A stretch of 64,000 bases of DNA from Schistosoma haematobium (lineage: Eukaryota > Platyhelminthes > Trematoda > Strigeidida > Schistosomatidae): NCBI RefSeq assembly GCF_000699445.3, contig NC_067198.1, forward strand, positions 7,376,801 to 7,440,800, given 5' to 3'. A model generated the notes under the pieces. It ran no database searches and was not told the DNA's origin. It was given only the letters and a program-made list of their open reading frames with translations. The position numbers and the translations under genes were made by a program. Shown piece by piece: positions 32,050 through 44,434 of this stretch. The stretch's first letter is position 1. Each line of letters starts with the position of its first letter.

Positions 32050-34351
32050 CCAAAGAAAAAGATACTCCTTTAAAATACAAGAATCGAATAGTTTTTATGG
32101 TCGACGACGTAGTCACAGTCCAACAGGCTAACCATTTGATGGCTTGACATAAGTATGCACGTTATGTTCAAGCTATATCTCCTAAAGTCACCTGGTAAAA
32201 GAGTTGGTCCGCACCTTACAAGTGTTTCAGTTCTATCAGTCATGATTATTGTGATCTATTGGTTAAGTGCGTGTCCTAGCATTCAGGAGGGCAGTGGTTT
32301 GACTGTATATGAGGTCGGTGCTTTCGTTCACGAAACTCATATTCACACGATGTTCACTGACCGTTACTCGGACATGAGGCAAAATAGCGATAAGAGGATG
32401 TGTCAGTATACCAAGGTGCCCTAACAAGTCACATTGGAACACCGTGTTAGCTGCTTAAAGTATGAACAGTGCAAGTGCTACCTGTTCATATTAATAATAA
32501 TCAAATAGAAAAAACATATTTGTGGTAGGTTTCAGTTAAGCAACAGTAAAAACAAAAAAATATGAACTGTTTTTACATAAAATATGATCTTTTTGAAAAA
32601 CAACAATCGTGGTTAGTTCCGAAATTTCGTATGGACAATGACAATAATTGATTTAGCGTAAGCGTAGGTGTGAGTCAATGTGAAAACAACACAGCTAATA
32701 TAGTAACCTTGCAGGTAATGTACTGTACGATATCTTCAGTTAACGAAGTGTTCGTAAATAGATAAAGTGAGTGCAAATCATGAGAACATAGGTTTTAGTC
32801 AGGGAGAGTATAGCTCCCAACCCATTTCCATGATAATGATATGAACCTTTAGTTTTTTTGTATAGTTAACTGTGTGAAAACAACACTAATCGTGCAAATA
32901 ATTATTAGCTAGGTTATTGGCTGACTTAATTGTTAGTTTAATCACTTAAATCGACCATATTGTGTGCTTTTCTAATCGTAACGAAGCTTTGTGGCTATTT
33001 CCAGGAACCGTTTATGAATAGATGGACCTGAGGATTAGAAATGGAAAATAAAATAGGTAGTGCTGTCTAATATCTTCAAGGCTTTTGATGATTCGGAATA
33101 CATTCATGGTTGTTGATTCGGAAATGTCAGAAATCAAAACTATAATTTAAAAAAATTGAATGATTCCAATGAAACTGGGTTACATGATTACATTACAAGT
33201 CATGCTGCAGCAATACTCGTTAACTTAGTGCATAACCTTTATAAGCATTTAAAAATGACAATGAGAACCACTAACAAGTATCTAACCATTGTTTAATCTA
33301 AACTGCTTCGTCGACGAACCACTTTTTAATGGCAGAATTGGTCATATAAAGCTACTAAACATATGCCATAAACGGTTTTGGGAGTGGCCTACATGAAATC
33401 TATCCGGCCAGCCTACGTGATAAATATATAGGTATTAAAAACATCAATTGACAGCAAAATATAAGACTCATCTGAATTGCTTTTGAAGTTTGTCGTTATT
33501 AAGAGCGTTTATAGCACTTGCCCATAGGTGATTTGCTCAATGTTTCCATCCTACTTTCTCATTGTCTACTTTTAGTGACGAATCTAAGAAAATTGTTATT
33601 TCGGCAGGCGAAGCCTGCCCATATCACTCACTCCAACCGAAGATTCCTCGTTTATTTGTGACTTACCACATTGATATGTTACTCAACGGTTGTTTAGGAA
33701 TAAATATCTTATGTATTTAGTATTAGAAAAGTATTGTGACACCCGTATATCAAAAACGAATGGTCTATGGAGGTGGGATAGCAAAACATTTCAGACGTCT
33801 ACTTTTTTGGCAATGCTTTGGTAATAAAATAAAATAGTTAGTATGATAAAAAAACGTTCTTCCTTAAGCTAAATAAACACAAAATCTTAATACATACGTG
33901 GTTACATTTTTGGCTGCAGCCTAAAATGTGGATATTCTTGACTGAATAATCAGCTGTGCATATCTCACCTTTTTAGCTACTTGCGCAGAATTATCGTTCT
34001 TACCTGTTGATTCCGCGACTGTTTTGTCAGGCAAAAAGTCTAACAAGACGTAGTGGTTTATGATCTAAATGAGTCAATGTTTCCCTATTTTTCGAATATC
34101 ATTAAACGACCGGCCATTTTTGTAATTTTTTAATTAATTTTTTTCACCCCTTTAGAAACGTTTTTTCACCCCGTTTTCCAATATTTTTCATTCTGTCTCG
34201 TCCAATTAAATGACTAGTTTTAAATTCGTTATGATTGGTTAGTTATGTATTAACATTGTTATAAAATGTCAGTACTTGTCGATAGAGTACATTTTATCCA
34301 AATTATGGAGGAAAGAAAACTCCCTCGGTGGTCTCAGAGTCATCCCGAAAA
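32050..34351. other. No recognised gene (32050-34351)
   Basis: AT-rich sequence without recognised exons, repeats or transposon proteins. A plus-strand frame at 32155-32424 (89 codons) shows no domain. Near 33605 is a small inverted repeat, GGCAGGCGAAGCCTGCC. Confidence 0.4.
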
Positions 34352-34981
34352 CTAATTCCGCTGCTGAACACTGTGAGTCATTGTTGACAGCTGTTCGTAT
34401 TCGAATTCTATCCACTGATTAGGGTTTGAGTGAGATATAATGGCTGCCTTTGGTTGACGGCGGAAACGTTCTACCATCCCACTAACCTGAGAGTGGTATG
34501 CATTGCAGTGTATTCTATTGGAGCCTAGAATTTCAGCCATGATTTTAAATAGTTCACATTCAAGTTGTGCTCCTCTATCCGTCGTTATTGTTATAGGTGT
34601 TCCAAAAGTGGTCACCCAGTTCTGTGTGAAATGTTTGGCGATTGTTTTGGCTGTAGTGTCCGTTATCGTTATGGCTATACGTAATCTCGTGAATAGAACT
34701 ATTCATGCAAAAAGATATGCAAAGCAATTCCAACACGGTAAATGGCCTACTAAGTCGATATACACATGGGCGAAACGCGCATCTGGCTGTGAGAGGACGC
34801 CGATGAGTGAATTTGTGTGACGTTTAAATGTTGACTGTTGACACGTCAAACACTGCCTAACGAATTTTTGTACATCATTTTGTAAATTTGGCCATTTATA
34901 TCTGGCACTAATTAGTTTAGTCAAGGCTTTTGCTCCAGGATGAGACAGATAGCGAATATTATTAAGTATTAATCTCAACAT
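34352..34981 (-). pseudogene. Ty3/Gypsy integrase remnant
   Basis: The zinc-binding N terminus reads YLSHPGAKALTKLISARYKW and CLTCQQS, with the Cys pair kept and the first His apparently lost. The DDE core follows with VYIDLVG (first Asp), then after a stop ITTDRGAQLECELF (second Asp) and SGMVERFRRQ (Glu, 35 residues after the second Asp, the canonical spacing). The core is split over two frames (34703-34981 and 34352-34615), so it is inactive. It belongs to a minus-strand LTR retrotransposon; no LTRs were recognised. Confidence 0.8.
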
Positions 34982-35419
34982 AATTTTGGGGACGAAAGGT
35001 CATGGCATTACCCTGATCGAGTCACAGTAAACCAGAATACTGTCAATATGTGGTGGTAACTGCTTTAGCTTGAGACTAGAGTTGTTAGTTGTAAGTAGGC
35101 TTCGTAATTCTTGGTTCTCTTCCTGGTTGCTTCTGAACGTCTCGAAATTTACTGTTGACTGTTGTATTACGTTAATGTTTAGTCAAGGTAATACATCTGC
35201 GATGACAACTTCGGACACTTCATCTGTTAGTAGAAGCTACAAAGGATTGGAAAACGCTAATCATGCACTAAGCGATAAGGTGGCACTAGTTAGACGAAAT
35301 CAAGGAACGCTATCAGCCGTTAAGATTGATGCATCAAACGTGTCAGTAGAAGCCATATTGCAGTCGTTAATAAATCATACTTTATAAACCGCTTTCATTC
35401 TAATCAGAGAAACTGAATC

Positions 35420-36060
35420 CTACTTAGACAATGTATAACACGTTCCGAAGTGAACTGTTAGCAATTTAATCTTGCCGAGATAATCCGTCTGCCGTCTACT
35501 TTTCCTGATCTTTGACATGTCGTATATCAATTGTGAACTATGATGCATAGTCAAGGGGTCGATCTTCTCGAAAGGAGTATATATCGGCTCTCCCCTTCGG
35601 TGCATGAGTTAGTGATTTGTGATCCGTATAAACTATGAATTTCCTGCCTTCCACCATGTGCTGGAAATGCCTAATGGTTAGATAGACTGCGAAAAGTCCT
35701 CGTCTGAAGGTAGAATACGTTTTCTCTGATAGAGCCAGTCTTTTTGAGAAGAAAGAAATTAATTCCTGGGAGTTTATAATTTAAATGGTTCGGGGTTCCG
35801 CCTGCTGCTTTGTCCACTATGAAAGTGAGGATAGGGAATTCGGATACATCAACGTAGATGCTTGAGGCAGTTTATCCATCATCTGATTAATAACCCCAAC
35901 AGCCTAAGAATTCAGCTTGAATTCTTCTGGTCTTTCTTTAAGGGAATCTGTCGAAGGTTGCGTTAATTGTGCACAACCGTGTATGAATATTCGATGAAAG
36001 TTTATTAGACCTAGAAAACTTGGAGGTCGTGTTTATACAATACTTCTTGACTAAATTGCG
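35420..36060 (-). pseudogene. Ty3/Gypsy RT thumb and RNase H remnant, first
   Basis: In shifting frames on minus: FLGLINFHRIFIHGCAQLTQ (RT thumb, about 35960-36030), FFSKRLALSEKTYSTFRRGL, FAVYLTIRHFQHMVEGRKFI and VYTDHKSLTHA (RNase H, about 35590-35780). This lineage resembles the Boudicca/CsRn1-type Gypsy elements of flukes. It lies upstream of the integrase in the expected pol order, so both may come from one element. Confidence 0.7.
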
Positions 36061-36122
36061 TTATTTCTAGAATTCCTATAATTCAAATACTTGACGTCGC
36101 GATAGAGCCTGCAATTAAACAG

Positions 36123-36431
36123 TTGAACATACATTCAAATTTTGATGCTTTTGAGGATTATATAGAAAGTTTCGAAACCTGGACTATAACCGAAAAAGAT
36201 TTTGAGTATGTTAATACCGTGGCACATTTCTCTACATTCGTCGGAAATGGAGCATACAGCTTTCTAAAGACTTCGAATTCTGCAGACAAGCCAATTTTAC
36301 TCACTTATGAAGATCAATTTTCAACGATCGGCGATACTAAAGATCCCATGTCTACTTTATCTGTCTCTTTATATAAAGTCCCTTTTGAAGGTGAAGTGTT
36401 GAATTTAAGCAAAGCTTTAAGAATTTCATGA
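36123..36431 (+). pseudogene. Gypsy gag-like fragment, opposite strand
   Basis: A 102-codon frame: FDAFEDYIESFETWTIT, VAHFSTFVGNGAYSFLKT. The F..Y..RFE.W and AHF.TF.G..AYS.LK pattern is that of the gag capsid N terminus in fluke Gypsy elements. It is on the strand opposite to the neighbouring pol remnants, so it comes from another copy or was inverted. The C-terminal zinc knuckle is absent. Confidence 0.6.
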
Positions 36432-36953
36432 CTGAACTAATGCTTAATGGACATCTGCTAGATAGCGCATGATCGTTCTCAAGCAAACTACCAACGAAGA
36501 CTATAAATCTACCAATTGGAACGCAATTGCATAGAGATGCAACATCACGGCTTACCACTGACTGTTGACTCGCACCAAGTGGCGTTACACAAAAAGACTT
36601 TCTAATAATCCTGTAAAACTTAAAAGTTTACGAATTAAATCAGTAATAGCAGTACATGCTATTTTCAACAATCACCGAACTGATATTAAAAATACCAAAA
36701 TAATTCGGAGAGGCTTTTCAACTATAAGGTGAGGCGAGCAGACTAAGCGTTTCACATAATGCTAAATCCCTCTGCCCTCAATAGGAAAGAAGGCTCGAAG
36801 ATTCATCCAACCTGGACTGTTTATCTAAACAAACATATTTGACCCTATTTATTTTCCACACAATTTGAACCCCACTACTTCATATTACAAGTGCATACGT
36901 TTTCCATACTCACATTCTGAGGCACAGCCAAGGGGTTAAGAACCCTACGTGCT

Positions 36954-37560
36954 TTAAGACGCACATTCGCCGAGATAGATACTGCCATGTTCACCGGTTG
37001 AAACGTCGCGGATAATAGATGATTCGGAGAAAATAATAAGTACAGATTTAAGGATGAAGTTAGACTTCTCTTTGCATATATTCCGTTCTGCATCGTCCAC
37101 TTGTAATTGGGCTGCAGTTTCAAGCTTAATATCTTGTTTATGTGCAAGCATATTGATATTCATACGTGATGAAGCGTCGGCCAAGATTTTAGAATATCCT
37201 TTGATGAACTGGATATCTGTTGTGAATTGTGAGATATAATCCAGTTGTCGTGCTTCACGTGGCGAATGTCGGTCATATGACTTGTTAAGAGGATAACATA
37301 AAGGTTTGTGATCAGTCATTATAGTAAATTCACGTCTTTGTAATAAAAAGGTGAAACACTTTACTGCTAAATAGATAGCTAGTAGCTCGCGTTCAAATGT
37401 GCTGTAACGTTCTTGGGTTGAAGATAATGGTTTAGAGAAGAACGCGCGTGTCGTTTACTCGCTGTTTTAATACTGCCCCTACAGCTTTTTGGGATGCATC
37501 AGTACAAAGAATTAGGTGGGTTGTAGAGTCGAAGTTTAGGTGTTGTAACATAGTAGCGTT
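36954..37560 (-). pseudogene. Ty3/Gypsy RNase H remnant, second
   Basis: Minus strand: LILCTDASQKAVGAVLKQRV (first catalytic Asp of RNase H), YSTFERELLAIYLAVKCFTF (Glu), then an open block MTDHKPLCYPLNKSYDRHSP (Asp), REARQLDYISQFTTDIQFI and ILADASSR. All of the acidic residues that can be located are present, but the frame is broken near 37440. The sequence differs clearly from the first RNase H at 35.5 kb, so two Gypsy copies are represented. Confidence 0.8.
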
Positions 37561-37669
37561 TGATGTTTTATATACTATTTTATATACTATGATTTAAATC
37601 GTATTTGGATGCTATAACTCATATAATTTCCGAAATTACTTGTCCAATTCGGTGAGTCTGTAACAGCAT

Positions 37670-37800
37670 AGGTGTGTTGGTTAAGAGTTGACCTAAAACA
37701 ACCAGGCATATGCCAAAAGAGTATAGGTCAAGTATTCATTCACTTCCTTATTTTGCATAGGCGTTATATTTCCTATTATCTCATATTGAATGTTGAGAGG
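37670..37800 (-). repeat. Dispersed repeat, inverted partner of 31261-31390
   Basis: It matches 31261-31390 in reverse complement (see that entry). It partly overlaps a 100-codon minus-strand frame (37693-37995) of unknown meaning. Confidence 0.6.
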
Positions 37801-38407
37801 CTTTGTTTCTCTAAACAAATAATCCCACGCTTCCCTGTGACTGCGCGAACATCTGAATAAAGATCTATTCACTACTTTTCTGGTTTCTTCTATCAATAGC
37901 ACGAGGGTTATCTTAAGGCACGAAAAGTCTGTCACAGGTTTTGACAGTACTTTTATCCAAAAAGCTGTTTCATATATTTGGTCATAAAGCAGCATGATAA
38001 TCTAAGATGGTAATAATCTTTTAAACTACCTATCTCTGCACCTCCCAATTTTTACTAATGCAGGCTTTCAGTTTATATATGTACCACATACCGCACCCAC
38101 TTTGATTGTTTGATTCTAATTATCGACATTTCTTGATTACTTTATTACATGGGGCTATTTTTCCGTGTAATTTATATGTTAAAGTTTACACAACGTGCTT
38201 CTTGATGTTCTATTTTGCCTCTACACGTGTACTGACATACACACTACGTCTCTAATACGATCTTCCTGCCATTCTCATCCCTTGTTTTTGACGCCTTCAC
38301 TAATCTTCAGAATACATTCACTATTGTGTTAAACAAATGTTTTGATTTCTAGACTATCTTGATCCTCCGGTATTGAGTTTTTTTAACCCCTTTCTATTTC
38401 CAACATT
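37801..38407. other. No recognised gene (37801-38407)
   Basis: Nothing recognised apart from the end of the featureless minus-strand frame 37693-37995. Confidence 0.35.
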
Positions 38408-38440
38408 TTGTTTAATCCATCTGCTATTTGTCACTTTGTT

Positions 38441-40091
<1,651 letters not shown>

Positions 40092-42272
40092 ATTATTATT
40101 AGTTATTTATTTGAACACATAAATATTGGTGCAAGAGGGCACCAAATATATATGCGCCACACAAAACAATGAGAATTCGAAGAGAAAGAAAAAAGGTAAG
40201 GAGCGTGAAAAAAGAACAATAACGAAGAGGTTGGTGTAAGGTAGTGTAGTAATAATAAAATAATAATGAGGGAAGGGAAAGGTACAATCAGAAGAAATCT
40301 TTCAGTTAAGGGAGACACAACCACTTTTTATGAAGAAAGTAAAAAAGGTTACAGCAGGATGGCCACTGGCTTCTATTCTGAGCCATATCTGATAACGTCT
40401 CTAGCCACTGTGTAGCACCATCTCTCGGACCTCAGCCAGGGAGTCGTGAAGGACCAACACAAACTAGTCCTTTGCAGGTTTATTACATACAACGACACCA
40501 TGTCACACACTGACCATCTCTCCGCTTCTTCCAACCAGTCCCAGAGTCGGCAAATAATGCACGACGTGGAATTCTCTGGGACGACATTCGTAGAACATGT
40601 CCAAGCCACCGAAGTCGGTGTTTCAAGATGGTGACATCGATTGCATTATCATTTCTGTGCCCGAACACACGATGCCGGACCTCTGCATTACTAACATGGT
40701 GTTGCCACTGGATGTCAGCAATCCTTCGGAGACAGCGATGATCGAACATACATAGTCTTCTAACGTCCTCAACTCGGAGGCCAGGTTTCACAAGCATAGA
40801 GCAAAACTGCTCTCACCGACGCGTCGTAGATCCAACATTTTACAGTCAGACTGACATCACAAAGGCGCCAAAGATGGACCAGATTGGCATAAGCCGTTGT
40901 GGCTTTCACTATACGTGCATTGATCTCATCACTCACGCCACCACCAGCACTTATGCAGCTACCTAGATACATGAACTTCTCGACTACTTCTATCTGCTCA
41001 CCATCCAGGGTGAGTACAGGATTAGAATCCTGCCAGTCTTGTAGAAGTACTTTGCACTTCAAAGGTGCAAAGCACATACCATACCTACGGACACTGATTG
41101 CCAACTGATTAAGTGAGGATTGCATGGCTCGGGTATTATCGCACAGTAAGACAACATCGTCCGCATACTCAAGGTCGAGAAGTCTTTCTCCAGGCAACAG
41201 ATCCAAACCGCCATTACTTACATTGATCAGAGCTGTTTCTAGAATGTCATCGATGGCAAAGTTGAGGAGGAATGGTGAGATTGGGCAACCCTGCATAACC
41301 CCACTGCTCGAATGGAACAATGGAGAGGTAGCCCTGATGTCAAGAAACACTACGATTGTTGGCCTTTGATAAGTATGGCGGTGTTCTAACATTTGGCGGA
41401 GGGTGAAGATATGATCAATATATCACCAGAGTCTTGAATACGGATCTCGGATAGACAACAGACGTCGATATTAAGACTTTCCAAAGACATAGCCTGCAAT
41501 ATCTGTTGTCCGACCTGCATAAGTGTGCGAACGTTGAAGGCAGGCAATTTGATTGGTGCACATGGTTTCAGAAAAACTGCTTCAGTATTCGTATTCGGTG
41601 GTAGCATTCAATTTTCAACGAGGCAGTGACTCGAGAACGTTTAGATAGAACCGAATTTCCACCATATGCGAGCTTCTGTATAAGTCGAAAAGTAAGGATA
41701 GACAGAGTGGGAATAAAAGAGGGTGAATAAATGACATAGTAAATAATAATAATGATGAGAAAAATAATAATAGTAATAATAATTATAGTAATAGTGATAA
41801 TAATAATTTGATTATTAGTTAATGCATGGAAAATAGTTTCCGTAATTATAGACAGTTCATCATTTTTTGTGTGTGGGCTGTGACACTGCCCGGGTGCCCA
41901 GACCGAAGCATGTGTTTATCTTAGGGGGCACACCCTGAGCCTTTGACCTAAAGGTCTAACCCACAAGGCAGTGGAGCATCGTTAAGAGATGCAGTCCCAT
42001 GGTAACCGGTGAATGACAGTGAGTTCATACGTCATTTGTTCCCGGGGGATACTGGGGCCAGCCCATGTGCACCATTGGTTTGATTTGGGGTCCGGTTATA
42101 GCGCCGGTCATTCGCTTTTCGTCCTCTAATTTTCGTAAACAACACCTCCGCCTCGAGAAGGCAGTGAGTAGGACTTCCTTGGCAGAGGCTGTGTACGCGT
42201 GGCCGTGTGAGAGAATTTCGAGAGGGAAGACGAACTCCCCCTCTCGGCCATACCAGGGCATTTGGGGGCTAT
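40092..42272 (-). mobile_element. Family B retrotransposon, chimeric copy, composite site 2
   Basis: 3' end at 40092 (AATTATTA side) with the hairpin at about 40128-40143, 3' UTR, then the RT C terminus and palm to 41420, identical to site 3. At 41420/41421 it jumps to EN start and 5' UTR (41421-42272) that are about 8-10% diverged from site 3. The 5' UTR is complete (head TTTGGGGGCTA at about 42261-42272) and includes the R-type unit and a long ATT/AAT-rich microsatellite (41740-41810). The 54957-56597 equivalent is absent. Confidence 0.85.
40483..41607 (-). pseudogene. Family B RT with fused remnant of EN start
   Basis: RT pieces: LEHRHTYQRPTIVVFLDI (first catalytic Asp) joined directly to SPLFHSSSGVMQGCPISPF, losing about 45-50 residues of the palm. 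Then LEYADDVVLL (catalytic Asp pair intact), KVLLQDW, KFMYLGSCIS and LLYACETW. A frameshift at about 40780 precedes VEDVRRLCMFDHRCLRR and LRWLGHVLRM. The EN remnant (41386-41607) has NIDVCCLSEIRIQDSGD, with the catalytic Glu at ScE. Non-functional. Confidence 0.8.
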
Positions 42273-42277
42273 TTCGC

Positions 42278-42487
42278 GGTTAGTAATCTACTCATTGCTA
42301 TAAGACAGCACTAATTTATGAGTTGTATAGGTTTCCGGTGGTACCACTGAGTGACTTGGGAACGTTATGTCCGGGAATAGTTTATCTGGAGATTACATTT
42401 CTAGTTATTTTGGGCACCACTTTCCCATGGCTATTCATTTGAACTGTTTTCACATTCCCAAGCTGTTATGGGTTGAATGGTGGTTGT
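42278..42487 (+). repeat. Dispersed repeat, inverted partner of 13297-13504
   Basis: About 94% identical to the reverse complement of 13297-13504, beginning right beside the 5' end of the site 2 B element. Family unknown. Confidence 0.8.
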
Positions 42488-42861
42488 ATATCCAGAGTTA
42501 TGTAAACCGGTCACCATCTCATTTACGAATTCGAATACGTTAGGGGTCAACAGTCAGATCAAGAAAGTCTAGTCTTCGTGATGTCAAATTCGAGTTGATC
42601 GTTAAGTCTTGATTTTGCTGTAAGGAACAACAGTTTGAGGTGGATTTTTTGGCCATCCATGACAGTTTTCAAGACACTATCAAAAGTTCATATGACATGT
42701 TGGGCATTGGTTAAAAAACACGAATCAGCTGTATGCTTTAATTTCAACTATTCTCAGAACAGTTTCCGAGTGCAGTTACTTTAGTGTGTAAATTTACTAA
42801 CTTCCGTTTTGATCGGTGAAGAAGTAGTAGTGTTTGGTTAGATTTCTAGGTAATCATTTCA
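42488..42861. other. No recognised gene (42488-42861)
   Basis: Nothing recognised on either strand. Confidence 0.35.
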
Positions 42862-43185
42862 GATTATCTATGTGAATGGTCGTGCTTTACTGGAGTTGGA
42901 CGAGAATGGCTTGGCCGAGCTCACATCTAAGTCATACTTCTTGCTTAATACCTAGCGTGGACTACCCTTTCGTGTTATCTGCGTACTGTGGTTGCTTTGA
43001 TGACCATATTGAACAAACATGACGTTGTTGGGGAAATGCATCAGTAAAGATAAGTCGAAGAAACTGATCATGGTTAGTGTCGCATGTGATAACATGCGTG
43101 TGGAATTGAATAATCTGTATTGGTCATACTTGACCCCGATGGTGTTCAATAGATTGTCTAAATACCAGTGATCTGTCGTCTATTG
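42862..43185 (+). repeat. Family D dispersed repeat, diverged copy
   Basis: Landmarks shared with 20309-20660: ATCTATGTGAATG, GAGTTGGACGAGAATGG, CTCACATCTAAGTCA, CGTGGACTACCC and GCTTTGATGACCATATTGAACA. It is the most diverged D copy. It lies about 450 bp upstream of the flippase start codon. Confidence 0.5.
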
Positions 43186-43636
43186 TAGAAATGGTTCAGT
43201 CTGAATTTTGATCTCTCTAGGGCTCGAAGAAGTTTTGCTGGCCCCACAGATTCATGCTTATGTTAGGTAATGAAAAATTAAGATAACAAAATATTGTGTA
43301 TGGATTCTGCGTAAACCCACACTACTCAAAGTGCCAGCTGGTGGTAAGAAATTAGGTTGTAAGGATAATGAAGTGTGATTTGCTTCAATCACTAGATTTG
43401 TTTTTAGGAAAGGAAAAAATCACAGCAACACATACATCAACCATCACGATGGTTTTGCCTGGACTTAATAACAGGTATATCAGAGATAATTTGTAAATCT
43501 TTTCAAACTGATAGGTCATCACTAGAACGCACAGGAGTTTCAGCTAGCACAAACCAACTCTGAATGCTGATGCACGACGCCTGCAATTTCAAGGTCACTC
43601 GGAAGATCCTGACATTTGAATAACGTCACATTGCGA
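43186..43636 (+). promoter_or_regulatory. Upstream region of the P4-ATPase gene
   Basis: Contains the 5' UTR and possibly the promoter of the flippase gene, inferred only from position. In the frame of the start codon a TGA lies 24 nt upstream (43613-43615), so the protein does not extend further in this exon. No TATA box or trans-splice acceptor could be singled out with confidence. Confidence 0.35.
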
Positions 43637-43661
43637 ATGGTTCCGCGGGATGTAACAGAAG
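43637..43661 (+). CDS. P4-ATPase (ATP8A-like flippase), coding exon 1 with start codon
   Basis: ATG at 43637 in context CGAATGG, preceded in frame by TGA 24 nt upstream. Encodes MVPRDVTE plus the first base of the next codon. The donor is GTAAGC at 43662 and the intron is only 35 nt (43662-43696), ending TTCTTTAG. The start was chosen because phase, splice consensus and the upstream stop all agree. A further ATG in exon 2 (43717) would remove only 15 residues and cannot be excluded as the main start. P4-ATPases flip aminophospholipids from the outer to the inner membrane leaflet, usually with a CDC50 partner; no such gene is in the window. Confidence 0.7.
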
Positions 43662-43696
43662 GTAAGCTTGAGTCAAAATTTATTTTTATTCTTTAG

Positions 43697-43820
43697 TCCA
43701 ACCGGATTACACTGAAATGAAAAGTCGAGGTAGTAATCGTAATCATTCAGTAACTGAAAGCTGTCGCATTATTCAAGTAAATAAACCCCAGTTGGTTAAC
43801 TACTGTAAGAATAATATAAG
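43697..43820 (+). CDS. P4-ATPase, exon 2 (cytosolic N terminus)
   Basis: 124 bp, phase 1 to phase 2. Encodes a hydrophilic N-terminal tail ending [20 protein letters not shown], which corresponds to the RTI(F/Y)(I/L)N.PQ...FC.N block that precedes helix M1 in ATP8A/ATP8B-type flippases. The intron to the next exon is 38 nt (43821-43858), donor GTGATA, acceptor TTTTTTAG. The codon split across it gives Ser, producing N-N-I-S-T-A-K-Y, the conserved 'ISTAKY' signature. Confidence 0.85.
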
Positions 43821-43858
43821 GTGATATATAGTAGTTCCCTAAAATCATTGTTTTTTAG

Positions 43859-43958
43859 CACTGCGAAATATAACTTCCTCACTTTTCTTCCGAAATTCGT
43901 GACAGAACAGTTCCGAAGATATGCAAACATATTTTTCCTAGTTATCGCTCTTCTTCAG
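43859..43958 (+). CDS. P4-ATPase, exon 3 (M1 region)
   Basis: 100 bp. Encodes [58 protein letters not shown] is the hallmark of P4-ATPases at transmembrane segment M1. In this family the first membrane helices line the phospholipid path. Acceptor TTTTTTAG and donor GTAGCT; the next intron is 36 nt. Confidence 0.95.
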
Positions 43959-43994
43959 GTAGCTTCCTAATACTTACATCACTTTTTTGTTTAG

Positions 43995-44093
43995 CAAATT
44001 CCTGGTGTTTCACCTACTGGAAGATTCACCACCCTTGTACCTCTCTGCATCATACTTACTGTTTCAGCCATTAAAGAAGTGATAGAGGATTTT
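43995..44093 (+). CDS. P4-ATPase, exon 4 (PISL-type motif region and M2)
   Basis: 99 bp, phase 0 at both ends. Encodes [33 protein letters not shown]. The QIP.VSPTGR.TTLVPL block is almost exactly the ATP8A-type sequence between M1 and M2, and KE..EDF is the conserved end of M2. The next intron is 40 nt (44094-44133), acceptor GATTCTAG. Confidence 0.95.
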
Positions 44094-44133
44094 GTATGCT
44101 AACTTTTTTATCTAACTAACATTTTGATTCTAG

Positions 44134-44179
44134 AGACGTCATCGTGCTGACGACGCTACAAATAACGAGCAGACTTTGG
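44134..44179 (+). CDS. P4-ATPase, exon 5 (start of actuator domain)
   Basis: 46 bp, encoding RRHRADDATNNEQTL, equivalent to KRHKAD...N...T in ATP8A, where the polypeptide leaves M2 and enters the actuator domain. Donor GTAAGC at 44180. The following intron is 7,289 bp and contains an A element, a CR1 element, an R element and a B 3' end, all non-functional. The codon split (G/TA) matches exon 6 exactly. Confidence 0.9.
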
Positions 44180-44434
44180 GTAAGCTTCGTTATTAATAAT
44201 GCTACCAAAAAAGTGCGAAAGCCATTATAAGGATTCATGTGATGTCAGGTGTTCTCTAATCCCATATTTCTTTTCACTGCATTCTGTGACCAAACAACAT
44301 TGAAAAAAGGATAGTCTAATAAACCTGATCTTGTAGGTATATGAAAATAGGTCTTTGGGTCAGTATTGTAATTCAAATTTGAGTTGTGTAGTAAAGACTG
44401 AAGGCCTATGGTCTATGTTATTCCTTTTCTAGTA

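Noticed and set aside
40446..40634. Plus-strand frames inside B, A and RTE elements (for example 40446-40634, 24294-24965, 60242-60772)
   Set aside because: They are antisense shadows of the retrotransposon coding frames, recurring in every copy of the element.
42240..42265. tRNA-like TGGCCGAG string at the head of B and R, suggesting a polymerase III A box
   Set aside because: No B box (GGTTCRANNCC) at a suitable distance in any copy, and the string is not conserved in R at 6190. R is better explained as a deletion derivative of B.
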